Part shown: piece by piece, positions 1 through 12,800 of the stretch | Position numbering within the stretch: position 1 is the stretch's first letter | Layout: every line of letters starts with the position of its first letter | Assembly (NCBI GenBank): GCA_040437565.1 | Contig: JBDOQK010000058.1 | Span: 1-64,000 of the forward strand | Direction of reading: 5' to 3' | DNA length: 64,000 nt | Origin: Albugo candida | Taxonomy: Eukaryota > Oomycota > Peronosporomycetes > Albuginales | The notes under the pieces: model-generated | Database searches by the model: none | The model's input: only the letters and a program-made list of their open reading frames with translations | Told to the model about the DNA's origin: nothing | Translations under genes and position numbers: made by a program

Positions 1-960
1 CATATATATTTGAGTGTGGATATCTCACATCACGGAATGATCATTCTGGCACTATCAACCTGTCCGCAACGAGACAACAAGCCCTACTTAGGATGATATT
101 GAAGTGTTACGATAAGGACAGAAATGATGTGGATGCTTATTGCGCTCGGAGCTCACCCCAGCGAAGCATTGGCTGTTCAGAAGTTTATCAATTTGATGAA
201 ATGTGTCACCTTGATGTGAGTGTTGCACTTAGAATACTCAAAAACACGTCAAATGTTGATGGATGAATTTGCGGTAAATCATGATGTAAGGATTTTTGAG
301 TCCGAAATTGTTTTAGAAAAATTAAAGGAGCACTCTGTCGAAAAACAATACCGAGGATACGTAGTTCATTTTCTTTCCCTTGATGGCAGACTATTTGACG
401 AAAGGAGAAAGTCCATTTAAATATGAGGGTGGATATCTCACATCACCTAATGGTGATTCTGTCACTATCAACCTGTCCGCAACGAGACAACAAGCCCTAC
501 TTAGGATGATATTGAAGTGTTACGATAAGAACAGAAAAGAAGTGGATGCTTATTGCGCTCGGAGCTCACCCCAGCGAAGCATTGGCTGTTCAGAAGTTTA
601 TCAATTTGATGAAATGTGTAAACTTGATGTGAGTGTTGCACTTAGAATACTCAAAAACACGTCAAATGTTGATTGATGAATTTGCGGTAAATCATGATGT
701 ACGGACTTTTGAATCCGAAGTGTTTCAATAAAATTAAAAAAACACTGTCGAAAAACGATACCGAGGATACGTAGTTCATTTTCTTTTCCTTGATGGCAGA
801 CTATTTGACGATATGAGAAAGTTCAAATATATTTAAGCGTGGATAACTCACATCACGGAATGGTCATTCTGGCACTATCAACCTGTCATCAACGAAACAA
901 TATGCCCATTGAGGGGGTAATGAATGCGTTGCGTTTAGAACGGAGAACAAGTGGATGCTG
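1..960 (+). repeat. Tandem array of ~410-bp diverged repeat, copy 1
   Basis: Two complete units and a decayed third can be read. The landmark GTGGATATCTCACATCAC recurs near 14, 427 and (altered) 837, giving periods of about 413 and 410 bp. Each unit has a short reading frame containing the residues RILKNTSN, but the frames have stops and no recognisable domain, so I do not treat them as genes. The same family occurs inverted near 4735-5578 and 13745-15053. The array runs straight into a LINE reverse-transcriptase fragment at about 950. Confidence 0.85.
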
Positions 961-2755
961 ATGTGAAAGTGCTGTCGGAGGTACTCGCGTACCGACTTTT
1001 TCCGAAATTGATCCATGAGGACCAAAAAGGTGACGTTCCATCCATCATCACATTCGGTATATGACTGATCTGCAGGATATAGTCTCTCATCGTGATGAAG
1101 CAGCATACGCAACATTTATCGGTTTTGAGAAGCGTACGATCGAGTGGATTGGTCGTACATGTTTGAAATTTTATCGAAAATGAATTGTGGAACTTCGTAC
1201 ATCTAGTGAACAAAGCTTCTGTACAACAACACGACTGTATCGTTGTTTCTGAATGGAACGCTTTCGCCAAAAACCACTCCGTCGAGGGGTCTTAAACAGG
1301 GTGATCCACTATCCACTTTGCTCTTTCTCATGACGATTGAGCCGTTGAGGAATTTGTTGCGGAAACATGAAGGACCAGGAATGTTCATCACTACAACGAA
1401 TACAGCAACAAGTTTGTTTTTTTGCGGACGACTTGACATTATTTTCGTCTTCGCTCATTGGAGTGGAGGCGCAGCTCGAGATCGTTCAGAAGTACTGCGA
1501 TGATTCAGGAGCAAAGCTTGCCGTGTCCAAGTCCACTTTGCTACCACTAAGTCAACACCACGTAGGTCAACCGTTTTCACATGTGAAAGTACTCTGACCG
1601 AGCGCGTCGGTGAAATATTTGGGAATATCACTCAGTCAATCACCCGCTGGTTATTTGATGATCGAATTCATAGAAGATCATTTGTATGGTGGATTCCGTT
1701 AGTGGTTTCGTCGAGCCAGAAAAGCTCGTGGAAGATTACTGGTGGCACAAACTATGGTGTTATCACGTTTATGGCATCTTACAACTCACTTCAGCAAACC
1801 CCAACATTTCGTTCGACGCTGGCAATCGATGCTCAATCGATTCGTTTTGAGTCGGAAGTATGAGCGCGATTCAGCACACATTCAACTGATCTAAGTCGCA
1901 ATTCTTGTACCTACCTCATTCAGAGGATGTCTTTCGAGTTCCGATTATCTAAAGACAACTGATGAAACAACGCTTTCCGTTTTTACAGCGATTTCTACTT
2001 CATTCCAGTACAGCTTTACCCAGCAACTCGGCACTTCCTGGAATGGAGATCACACGNNNNNNNNNNNNNNNNNNNNNNNNNNNNNNNNNNNNNNNNNNNN
2101 NNNNNNNNNNNNNNNNNNNNNNNNNNNNNNNNNNNNNNNNNNNNNNNNNNNNNNNNTGCAACAGGACAAGTTTATCTGAGAAGAGCACTTTCCGTCGTCG
2201 ACAATCTTCTTTTTTGTTCGCCCGTGATGGTTACAGATCGAGTGTGCACGGATGTCAGCACTTCGTGATGCGTGGAAGCCTTTTCGAGTGGTGCTGGAGG
2301 ATCTTTGGTTTACATTAGTCGCGGTCGCGATTCATTTTATTTGGACGGATCGGAATTGCAGACTTTTCACCCACAGCACTTCGACGCCAACTGCCCCAGC
2401 TATTTCGGTGATTTATAGCACACTGAGTGCCCCTATCCGATATGTTCAACGGCAGTGCTATGATACGGAGCAGCTAGAGCAGTTGACACAAGTATTAGCG
2501 CCTTATCAACATACTGGTTCAGCCAGGAGGTATTTCTCTACTCGGCCCAGCCTGCTTCAATTTTGATGCCGTCAACGATGCTAAGTCGGTGATGCGTGAC
2601 GTTTCTAACTCACTACTATCTTATTCGAGTCGCTGAGCCTCGCTGCGGCTTTCTAGAGCAACATTGTATTCATTTTGTGGATTTATTGTACTTTGGGAAT
2701 AAAAAAGTCATTTACGTCTAATTCTAGTAATATAGACAACTTCAACTATAATAAG
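950..2755 (+). mobile_element. LINE copy A: L1-like reverse transcriptase and C-terminal fragment
   Basis: This is a 5'-truncated non-LTR retrotransposon. In order: an RT entry segment (VLSEVLAYRLFPKLIHEDQKG-like, about 965-1030), AYDRVDW near 1130-1150, GLKQGDPLSTLLF near 1290, the catalytic FADD at about 1421-1432, a degraded thumb, and a C-terminal stretch containing HFIWTDRN near 2335. The reading frame is broken by several stops and shifts, and an N gap (2057-2156) removes part of the region after RT. The last bases (about 2705-2750) match in inverted form the 3' tails of the minus-strand copies near 16.8 and 18.9 kb, which supports this as the real 3' end. Endonuclease and ORF1 are absent; the repeat array takes their place. 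Confidence 0.85.
2057..2156. other. Assembly gap (100 N)
   Basis: Run of 100 N inside LINE copy A. I find no repeated sequence at the two edges, so an unknown length may be missing. Confidence 0.99.
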
Positions 2756-2757
2756 CC

Positions 2758-2950
2758 CCCCCCCGACGGGGGGTCCGTACCTAGCTTATTCGCTTAACCA
2801 CTTGAGCGCACGGACCCCTTCCGGAGGTTGTTAGTTCGACCCCGGCAGTGTGGGCAGCGGTTTGAGCCCACCCAAGCAATAAGCCTGAAAAATATCGGCC
2901 TCCCTCGGTTTGAAGTTAGACTTAAGTGATATTCACACGGTCAGGGGCTC
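2758..2950 (+). repeat. tRNA-derived SINE-like element
   Basis: A D-arm/A-box-like stretch (AGCTTATTCGCTTAACCA then CTTGAGC, about 2782-2805) is followed by a B-box-like TTAGTTCGACCCCGGC (about 2830-2846). This spacing suits an internal Pol III promoter. The sequence then runs into non-tRNA DNA (AAGCAATAAGCCTGAAAAATA), as in SINE bodies. It follows the LINE copy A 3' tail directly. It cannot be folded into a standard tRNA with a closed acceptor stem, so it is probably not a functional tRNA gene. Confidence 0.55.
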
Positions 2951-3755
2951 ATGATGGGATAAGGAAGGTAGTTAAAGAACCAGATAAACAGTGTAATGAA
3001 ATCCTTGAAAAAGTATATCTGCAACTGCGTGGGAGGCCATCTGGATCGACCTGAAGGAAGCAACCATCTGCATTCTCGACGCAAAGAATTTGTCGGAATT
3101 TGAATTCTTTGCAGCAGCCCTGGATGCACCCATGCAACGAAGATTTGGCCGTTCAGGAGGGTAGGACACAACGCACGAAGATGTTAACGTGCAACAACAG
3201 GACCCACAGGGCTCAGTTAACAGAATAAAATATTGTTTGTTATGAACAAACCGTGAACTATAAAATAGTCTAAAAAGAATGAACACAAACGAACAATGGA
3301 GAAAGCGAATGAACTAAATGATTGCATATCGAGCGCAAGATAGTTGACGTCGAAAAGGAACGGGGAGTTGGATCATATTATCATATTGCCCCTTACCTAG
3401 GCGTACTTTAGCACTATGGAAGCAAAAAATAAGCCAATCATATCAAACTGAGGGGATTTTACCGAACGCACTCAGAGAATTTAAAAAAAGTTCCCAATAT
3501 AAAACAAAAAAAGAGTAATTTTAGAGAATTCCTAAACTCACCCAATACATTTCTTAGTCAATCACATTTATATCCAATCATACTTAAGATTTTCAGCCAA
3601 TCGGATCTACTGCAAACAGCGACGGTAATTTGAAAACCTTCACTGGTGGAAGATCACCATCTCATGAAGAGTCGTAGGCAGTGAAAGGTCGTAAAAAGAC
3701 ATCAGATAGCTGCTAAGGAGTTCCCAATATACCTTTGAAACAATAAGTCTTTTTG
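2951..3755. other. Unassigned AT-rich stretch
   Basis: Only short, overlapping, composition-driven reading frames are present here, and none resembles a known domain. The right part may be 5' remnants of the transposase relic that follows. Confidence 0.5.
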
Positions 3756-3759
3756 TGCG

Positions 3760-4615
3760 ACCTATGTGCCGTTTCCAATAGTGGCTGCATTTGTGAGAAG
3801 GGATGCATGCAGCATTATAAAATACATCGATAAAACTCCAGGGGATCTGCTGTCTATTAACAATAGGATAAAAATTTCTTATGCAAACAATAAAAAAACT
3901 CAGAATACCAATGCAATAGAATCCATCTGCGTAGAAACAATGACATTTAGAAATCCTATGTGGAGGCCTTGTCGACCGGTCGGATGAGATCTGGCAGGAT
4001 GTGTCGTTCAAAGGCGGATGGATTTCGAAGAGAGATATCAAAGCATGAATTGATTATAGCCCGCAAATATTATCAATTATCCCGTAACAACAGCACCGAA
4101 TCACCAATGTCTATTTGCACCGTTGTACACCAGCAGACACTGGGCATACCATGTGAACATAAGACTATCAGCTAATTCAACACAGCACGGCAATTGCAAA
4201 AGAAGACGTTGACTCACAATGGTGGTTCAAGCATGAAACCCCCCCATCAACCTATCATTGCCAATCTACAACTTTAATCAAAAAGACAGGAAAGTTTTGA
4301 TTGCTAACTTTGGATCTACCTCGTCGGCAAAATCACATTTACAATTCAATTCGCGAACAATTAAGCACAAACAAAATAATTCAACATCCTCTGCCAATTA
4401 GGGGAAGAGGCAGGTCATCAGGTTCACGCAATCATCCAGCAAAAAAAAGATGCTTCAGCTTTGAATATGCCCTGGCAGATAATCATACTCGGATTTTTTA
4501 ATCCACAAACCAGACGCCTTCCCAGAGGCCGTATTTGTCAAGCAACAGGACATGAGGCCAGGAGTTGCAGGTTGCGTCCTGCATCAAGTTCCACTTTTAA
4601 TCAAATCAGTCAAGA
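3760..4615 (+). pseudogene. Mutator-like (MULE) transposase C-terminal relic
   Basis: Scattered but ordered pieces of a MULE transposase C-terminus are readable in shifting frames. They are a HAAL/KYIDKTPGDLLSI stretch (about 3790-3870, family pattern HAxLKxxL...GDLL), a SWIM-type TLGIPCEH (about 4135-4160), a basic RGRGRSSGSRN linker near 4400, an FSFEYA segment near 4455, and a zinc-knuckle-like CQATGHEARSCR near 4535-4570. Linker plus knuckle after SWIM is common in MULE/FAR1-like proteins. The DDE core is not seen. No single frame spans the pieces, so the copy is dead. The assignment rests on short motifs. Confidence 0.5.
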
Positions 4616-4734
4616 CTAGTTGGAATGATGAAATATTATTGCCTATGAAAGTGGATGGGGTGTGAGTTTAGGAAAAAAGCGAGGGTGAGTTTAAGAATTC
4701 CCTACTTCTAATTATTCTTTTGTTTAGTACACGA

Positions 4735-5578
4735 GTTCATTTACTAAGACTCGATATGGTCTTGCGAACATGGAGAAAACTACGATAGGAAGCTGATATA
4801 ATGGGAATGACAGACCTTACCACATTGCAAATGGCCGTATTCAATGACCGCCATTTCGCACTTGCTATTTCATCAAATTGATAGAGTCTTGAACACATAA
4901 TCAATCGCAATGGTTAACCCTGAACTACTGTCAACATATATTTTCCCCAGTTCCAACCGTACATTATAATTACACCACAAAGTGGCCCTATATATCCGTT
5001 GCGAACAGGATATTAATGACGGTAGCACCATTTCGTGATGTGAAAATAGAAATGAACGTTCTCATACCCTTATATAGTTTGCCAACAAGGCATATAAAAC
5101 AATACACATATGCTAGGCATCATTTAGTTCTTACAACAGCAATGAACGCACGTTTATTCACCACGATTCGATATTTTTTGAGAGTATGAACTTGAATACC
5201 AAGGATCAAGCTTATATATTTGATCTAGTTGATCGACTCTTGAGCGCACAAGCAATCGCTGGGGTGAAACCTGAAATATTATCTGCATATACTTCTTTTC
5301 CGTTCTAAACGTAACACTATAATTACACCCCAATGCGGCCTGACTATTCGCTGCGTACAGGATGCTAATTACGTAGCACAATTTCGTGATCTGAAATATC
5401 AATGCCCGAAATATAAAAGAACTCTCACATCCTCATATAGTCTGCCAGCATGCACAGCAAGTAACATACATATGGCAGGCATTACTTGGGAGAGTATTTT
5501 TTTAATTTATCGAAACAAATTCGATTTCAAACGTTCTTATATCAAGATTAAACGCAAGTTCATTCATCAAGATTCTAT
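4735..5578 (-). repeat. Tandem array of ~350-410-bp diverged repeat, copy 2
   Basis: This is the reverse complement of the family seen at 1-960, and more diverged. The landmark reading GCGAACAGGATATTAATGAC on the plus strand recurs as GCGTACAGGATGCTAATTAC about 350 bp later (near 5000 and 5350). The array ends abruptly near 5578, where LINE copy B begins inside its endonuclease domain. Confidence 0.75.
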
Positions 5579-8500
5579 ATGCTGCTCCACACGTCGTAAT
5601 CGCATCGACTATTACTTCCTGTCGTCCGACCTCTTTGCCAACAGCTTGTTTCAACTCAAAAATGACCCACTAGCCAGTACCATCCCGCGGCTCACTTGCC
5701 TATCACTTTTGGGTTACAACATGCTTCCCACCCAGTTTGTTCGCGTCTTCCTTGGAAATGCCTTACTTGAATTTTATAAGTCTCTTCTATCCAAGGAGCC
5801 TTGAAGACTCGCTTATTAGACCTTAGCGATCTTCTTCGATTAGGAAAATGAGGACAAATCTAGCGCTCTGCTCGATGAACACAAGCGTTCCGACCTTTTT
5901 TTCTGCGGCATTAAATTCAAGCCATTAAGACTCATAAGCTCCAGTAACTCGCCAAGCTACGGAATCCATATCAAAATGCAGCTCAACTTGATGCTCGAGT
6001 TCCGGCGACTCGAAATGTGGGTGAAGAGAAGCTTCTTGATGCAGAAGTTTCAAAGGAAGAAACCCGTCGAAAACCCCTTGATTCCTGGCAGCACTTTGAC
6101 GATACAATCCGATACATTAAAAAATTTACCAAATCATTCGTCGAACACCATACTCCAGTCTTAAGTCAAGTTTGCATCCCTTCAACTCAACATATCGATG
6201 GCTCTCACGCTAATTCATCGGATGAAATGGCTGCGGACACCGAGATTATTGGGTACAGGTTTCTCAATCCACTTCCAAAAATATTCTTCAAGCGTTTACT
6301 TACCGCAAATACGACCTTGTAGAGCTTAGTTCTCTCCTCCGCCACACCCCACAAACCCTTACCGAACAAGATAGAGCCTATCTCAACGCAGCATTTACGG
6401 AAAACATTTTTTAATGGGCAATCAGAACATCAATCCTCAACAAAGCTCCCGGATATGATGTCCTTCCAGTGGAATACTATCAGCTCTTCATTTCGACTTG
6501 GGCACGAATCTTTGAGTTAGTTTACCCCGCACAGCTTGCAAAAGGACGAATGACCAAATTTTCAACGCAGAGCTGCAGTTACCCTTCTGCACAGGAAAGG
6601 TGACAGAAGCCTCACGAGTAACTACCGCCCTATCAACCTACTCAATCATGACACAGAGCTCGGTCCCAAGATTCTCACTTCGCACCTTTGCAATGTCTTC
6701 CCGAAGCTACTCCGCAACATCAAACTGGCTTTATTCAAGGCAGATGAATTCGACATGGACTAGTGCGGGCTCAAGACAGACAACAACTCTGCCAGCAAGG
6801 GTAACTCAATGATGGTGCTATCTTAATTTACTATTCCAAGGCTTTTGACAGTGTTTTGTGGCCTGCCCCTCAAATTGTCTTACCAGATTATGAATTTGGA
6901 GCTACTATTCGTTCATTGGTCGAGACCTTTTACNNNNNNNNNNNNNNNNNNNNNNNNNNNNNNNNNNNNNNNNNNNNNNNNNNNNNNNNNNNNNNNNNNN
7001 NNNNNNNNNNNNNNNNNNNNNNNNNNNNNNNNNGCTACTATTCGTTCATTGGTCGAGACCTTTTACCAGGGTAACCTTATCGCTATCACGATTAATGGTC
7101 GTGCAAGCCAAGCAAGTTTTCCAACTTGGAAGTGGAGTACGCCAAGGTGATTCCCTTTCACCTTCACTATTTTTGCTCTTCTTAGAACCGTTTATGAATC
7201 ACTACGCGCTTCGAAATGACACCCTGGCATACCAGTCCAAGGTTCCTCAACGCCTCAACACCTTACAACTTTTGCGGACGATTGTATCGATTTCCTTAAA
7301 GATCCTTGTGATACGACTCATTTTATGACCAAGGTCAATCATTATGCACAAGGTACTGGGCCTTAACTACATCGATCATGAACGAAAGTATTTAGTTTCC
7401 AATCACCCTCTTCTTAACTAGGTCATTACTACCACGGCCTTTTTCTGCGGTAGTTCCCAAAATCACATTTCTTGGTGTGGAACAATACCAAGATCTCAAC
7501 ATCTCTCGACGATTCCCTTCCAAACTTCAAGCTCGACTAGTGGCATGGAGATTTTGTGGCAGGACACTGCATGGGCGCGCGGTTATCTTTTAATATATTG
7601 TTGTACCTCTTTACTGGTACCCTTCGACAGTAACGCCAATTCCACCCTATATTATCGACTCGTTATGGAAGTTGTGCGAAGCCTTCCTCTATCAACGGCC
7701 ACTCGACCTCAGCAGTGAAATCAAGAGCCCAATAAAATTGAACTGGCTTACGCTACCAGCAACATGTGGTGGTTTAGGCCTACCTTGTATCCACATTTTC
7801 TCGGGGGAAATGCATCTTTGCCTACTTAGGGACGGCATCAAGTCTTGCTTAGCCTTTGCCCCCCCTCATGCTTCCTACCAGCGCTACAGTTAATGAAAGA
7901 TTCACTTCGTGGTACCGGTGCTGCTTTCTCTTACTATATTCGCCCATCAATCTCTCATCTATATTGCAACCTCGTTGGTCTTGCCTTGGTCACCTATGGT
8001 ATGCAGTGTTCCAACAATAACATCGTCTAGTACAGGGGACTTCTAACACTACTACCCATACTACAGGTGCATTAAAGGTGCCTATACAGAGACACTACCA
8101 GCTTGTGTTGGACCGAAAAAGCGCCCCATGGAATATGCAAGTATTCGCACTCGACTGTTTTATCAGCATGAATACCAACATATTTCCGACTTTATCGGTC
8201 GCTTAAGTTTCTTGTCTAATCACAAGGTTTTCAAAGCCTTCCTTCCCCTTCCGCATATCGCTGTGGCATTTCTTCAATGGTCTTATAATGACGCACCGTT
8301 TTCTCGTTTTAGCAACCGAAAACTATTTCACATGCTGTATCACTACCTAAAATAGTGAGGGTTACTGATAAAACCTTGGAAGTTATACCTTAGGAGAAGT
8401 GAAAGTCGATGCGGAAGCGAGAACGATCTCTCAAAAGAGATGTTCTCCCAGTCTTTGCAGACCTTGAATTCTGACTCCAACACAACGGCTTACGTCTCGG

Positions 8501-9690
8501 CGTCAGATATCGATATTATACTTCGGATGTCCTTTGCTCCTATGGCTTTACTCCCCCGAAACAGCCGAGCACTTATTATGGGAGTGTTCTCTGGTAGCAA
8601 CTCTATGTAGTAGCTCTCGCTACCCCATATATGGATGTATCGCAGGACCCTCACATGAGACACTATTGTCTATGGTACCAACTTGGCACTTACAAATTCA
8701 GCAACTGGGAATTATGGTAATCACAATATCCTTCGCGTCGTCGACGTATTTCGTCGCGTCGTTCTCAGAGCGCTATGGATTGCACGCAACAAAGCATGCA
8801 CCATAAAGCTTATCATATGGCACTTTGCTACCTTTGCGCCCATATTCGGCACCTCAAGCCCCTATCACTAAAAACGATCAAATTATGGCCTTATGTGACA
8901 TCTGTCTTTGACGAAAGTCACTAATTCCCTTCATCACTGCGTTTCTATCATGACATTACGTTCAACTCTTGCCTTGATGAAATTAGTCTTCAATGATTTC
9001 CTCCACCAAGATTCCGTCAATGCGTACTATTGTACAACTACATCCTACGCTACTACTACTTACGCTCATGTATGGACTTGGTGACACTTGTTTTCCCAAG
9101 GTTTACCAAGTCTTTTCATCCTTTGCGTCCTTCACTGCCAGCTACTAAATATGCTCAGCTTATGGTCTTCAGTGAAGTTTCACTGCGATCATACTCCACC
9201 AAGTCCTCTTTCATCATGGCATTCAATTATTTTCCACTTCGCCTCATCAACTTCGAACTTCAAAACTTTGTAGCAGCACGTACATAAGCACTTGTCACAT
9301 CAAACGCCTGGCTGATGTACGTCAAATCCAGACAATGGCTAAAGTAGCCTTTGCACTCGCCATTCCAACACAGCGTCAAAAGGCAACAGGAAGTTCACAC
9401 CGAGCTTCTGATCATTCCCACACGCAACTATTCTTGCTTTGTAAAGTTCAAGTTCCCCTTCCCCCAACTCGTGCATTTATTTTTGTAGACTCACTTGGTT
9501 TGTGTAAGCGAGGAACTTCAGGATCCATTTTAACTACTCTCCAAGTATATTCGCACACAAAGATGTTAATTTATATTGTTGAGCACGCTCCCATAATTCC
9601 TTGTCTGGACTGCGCATCGCCTCGCGATAGTACCTCGGATCGGGCAAATGAGCGAATTCAGATTGGTAAACTTGCAGAAAGGTAGCAACT
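5579..9690 (+). mobile_element. LINE copy B: endonuclease end, RT and C-terminal region, decayed
   Basis: This non-LTR element belongs to a different subfamily from A, C and D. It starts within the endonuclease C-terminus (RNRIDYYFLSSDL, near 5596-5635). It continues through a linker, an RT entry segment (LNKAPGYDVLPVEYY near 6440), GVRQGDSLSPSLFLLFLEP near 7130-7190, catalytic FADD near 7271-7282, and a Cys/His segment ETAEHLLWECS near 8560. A conserved RVVLRALWIARNKA follows near 8755-8795. A stretch near 9475-9530 (FVDSLGLCKRGTSGS) may be an RNase H remnant, but this is weak. Many stops and shifts show the copy is dead. Confidence 0.85.
6934..7033. other. Assembly gap with 33-bp overlapping edges
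   Basis: The 33 bases ending at 6933 are repeated exactly at 7034-7066. The two contigs probably abut, and the N run is likely artificial. It lies in the RT domain of LINE copy B. Confidence 0.95.
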
Positions 9691-9850
9691 ACGGCATTCA
9701 CCACATCACCAGAATCTTACGAGTGATCCATTTGAACTCCCGTAGTAACGGCATTAACAAGCTCGCAAGATAGCTTAAAAAAAAGTAAAGAGTCCATGTT
9801 AGCCTCCGCTTTTCGAATTGACTTTCTTGGAGTGCTCTTGGATCGTCTTA
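9691..9850. other. Unassigned junction between LINE B and Copia fossil
   Basis: No domain is recognised. Short A-rich runs (around 9778) could mark the 3' end of LINE copy B. Confidence 0.35.
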
Positions 9851-12800
9851 ACCCTAGATCAATCTATTCACCGTGAGCCGGCTCAGTCACATGGCTAAAC
9901 ACACTTGTACGATGACTTGATGCTTGCGTGCTAGCTCTTCCAGGTCACTCTCATTCTCTTTACGTATTACCTCCTCCAAGTGCTTATTGTCAGCTTAATT
10001 AAGCATCTTAACGTGACGTACGTGACGAGTTGTAACGACAACACAATCAAGAGGTAGCCAAACGCGAAAGCCTTTCGTTTCATCGTTTTTCCCATGATAA
10101 TTCCATTATCGGACCGCCGCTTCATCGAGTCATCTTAGGATCGCGGAACAAATCGCATTTTGAACCAAACCCGACAATATCCACAATAGTGGGAGGGTTT
10201 CCTGTTAGCATATCGACAGGAGAATCCCGCTAAGGATTAAAGCGGGTTGGCGTTCTGCTCAGAACGTACGCCGCATATTGGGCAGCAACTTTTCAAAAGG
10301 AAAGAGGTAAAGCACTCGAAAAAACATACATCGAGCCATGTTCATCACCTTCCGGTGCACGCTCTCCGCCTTGCCATTTCCTGCCTGGTCACCATTTTTT
10401 TTCATTTGGCGTGCAACTTCGGTGTCACGACAAAACAAATCAACGTTCTTGTATTCACCATCTCCACCGGTCCGCAGCATGTGCACGCGACAATCGTGAC
10501 GCTTTTCGAACAAATAGGAAAATCTTCAATTTTTTCGCAGCTTGATCCTTTGTTCTAGCGAGAAAAATACGGCAATAGTTGGTCTTGGGGTCAACAAAGT
10601 TGACTAGGTATCTGCTGCTCTACAATCCAGCGATGTGATAGGACCCTTAAGGTCTCTACATATCACCCCTCCAACACGATCCGTCGGTGCGCTCGAGCCA
10701 GTGTCTTTCTTCGGTTGAGATGCCCTTGTCTGCTTTCCCTGTGCAAAAGCTAAACATTGCGCTTGAGCATGATCCGTCAACTCAATTCTTAAGTGAGGCG
10801 TACTTGCAAGACGCTTAATCGTTTGGAAGTTTAAATGGTCAAAACTACTGCTGAAAAACATTAATGTACCCCTCTTTACAGTTTGGCCAGACCCAACAGT
10901 AGCTACCACACTCATCACAACATCTCCAAGGTCACAATTATCTATGGCGTTCATCGTTCGATCCACAACCATTACATGATTCTTCATCAAAACATAATAT
11001 ACCACAGATCCATTGTTCAGGACATAATGGTGCCCATTCGACTGTCCAAGTAAACATCCATGGTCTTCTAGACGCCCATAAGACACCAAATTTCTTGTCA
11101 GGTGATGGGGAAAATAGACACATGACAACTCCTTGTCAGTGCTGACGCCATGTGTAAGAAAGCTCTTCCACTGCAACTAACATGCAATTGTGTGCCAACC
11201 TGATGTTGAATTGGTTCACTGGTTGGACAGCTCGCGATTTTGGTCATCATAGACACATCACGAACCAAATGACATCTTATACCCGTGTCAAGAATCCAAT
11301 CACCGTCGTTCAGATCATCAAAACTGGTTGCAGCAAATGCCCACTTGTTTCCATTATTCGGTTTAGAGCGTTTCTTGGTTTCGTTTTCTTTTGGTCTTCC
11401 TTCCTTTCTGCAGTTACGGGCCACGTGACCTGCTTGGTTGCTATTGTAGCACTTTCTTGTGTCCGTAACTGCGTAGACTAGCTCTCGACCAGTGTGACGA
11501 TAACGTACTGTCTCATTCTCCAGTTCTTGTGTAAACGATACAACCTCTTCCGCGTAACTTAAGTAGTCTGTGCGATGCTGGTTGTATTGACTGATAATTA
11601 TTATTTGAGCCTCCACTTGAGCATACTTCACAATGTTTTCCAAGATCAATTCCTCACCAGTTTGTTGCCTCTTGAAGGGCAACAGATAAATCAAATGGCC
11701 ATTCCGTGATCGACTTTATCCTTTAGTTCTGCAAACAGCTTGATAGTATGTTGCTGTGAGAAAAAAAATCATATGCATCCACCATCTTGTCCATAACAAA
11801 ACCAAGAATTGGATTTGTTATCCACAAGCTGTGCACGCTGGTTCGCAGCTTTGCCGCGAAGAAGTTCTCCAAATCGGGTTGCCTTATACTCCTCCGGCCA
11901 GCGAAAGTCACAGCTCGCTCAGCTAAGTCAATTTCTACGAGCAGCAGCTGACCCCATTTCACAAATCCAGCTCAAGTACCTTGCATAATTCAGATCCATC
12001 AAAAGGATGGATGCGTATCTTGCCTTCACTTGGATTAACAATCTTGATATAATTCGGTTCCAGTTCATCCACCTTACAAAATTCCATGGGTTTATCACCT
12101 GCGCATGAACTGAGCTGTTCTTGTAAGTGCATATTCATTTCTTTTTGACGCCAGAGCTCTTCTCAGAGCTTCTCTGCNNNNNNNNNNNNNNNNNNNNNNN
12201 NNNNNNNNNNNNNNNNNNNNNNNNNNNNNNNNNNNNNNNNNNNNNNNNNNNNNNNNNNNNNNNNNNNNNNNNNNNNNCTAGCTCTCGACCAGTGTGACGA
12301 TAACGTACTGTCTCATTCTCCAGTTCTTGTGTAAACGATACAACCTCTTCCGCGTAACTTAAGTAGTCTGTGCGATGCTGGTTGTATTGACTGATAATTA
12401 TTATTTGAGCCTCCACTTGAGCATACTTCACAATGTTTTCCAAGATCAATTCCTCACCAGTTTGTTGCCTCTTGAAGGGCAACAGATAAATCAAATGGCC
12501 ATTCCGTGATCGACTTTATCCTTTAGTTCTGCAAACAGCTTGATAGTATGTTGCTGTGAGAAAAAAAATCATATGCATCCACCATCTTGTCCATAACAAA
12601 ACCAAGAATTGGATTTGTTATCCACAAGCTGTGCACGCTGGTTCGCAGCTTTGCCGCGAAGAAGTTCTCCAAATCGGGTTGCCTTATACTCCTCCGGCCA
12701 GCGAAAGTCACAGCTCGCTCAGCTAAGTCAATTTCTACGAGCAGCAGCTGACCCCATTTCACAAATCCAGCTCAAGTACCTTGCATAATTCAGATCCATC

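Noticed and set aside
1-676. Short ORFs in the ~410-bp repeat units as genes
   Set aside because: They recur with the repeat, carry stops in other units, and encode nothing recognisable.
2758-2850. Functional tRNA gene
   Set aside because: A- and B-box-like stretches exist, but no cloverleaf with a proper acceptor stem could be formed; the 7-bp GGTCCGT/ACGGACC pair spans only about 48 bases.
3640-4041. A 133-residue minus-strand ORF as a host gene
   Set aside because: It is antisense to the MULE transposase relic and has no domain of its own.
10247-11481. Plus-strand ORFs at 10247-10558 and 11182-11481
   Set aside because: They are antisense to clearly recognisable Copia integrase and Gag/protease segments.
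11478-12177. Tandem duplication inside the Copia element or paired LTRs
   Set aside because: The exact 700-bp repeat coincides with both gap edges and contains coding-type sequence, so it is a contig overlap rather than terminal repeats.
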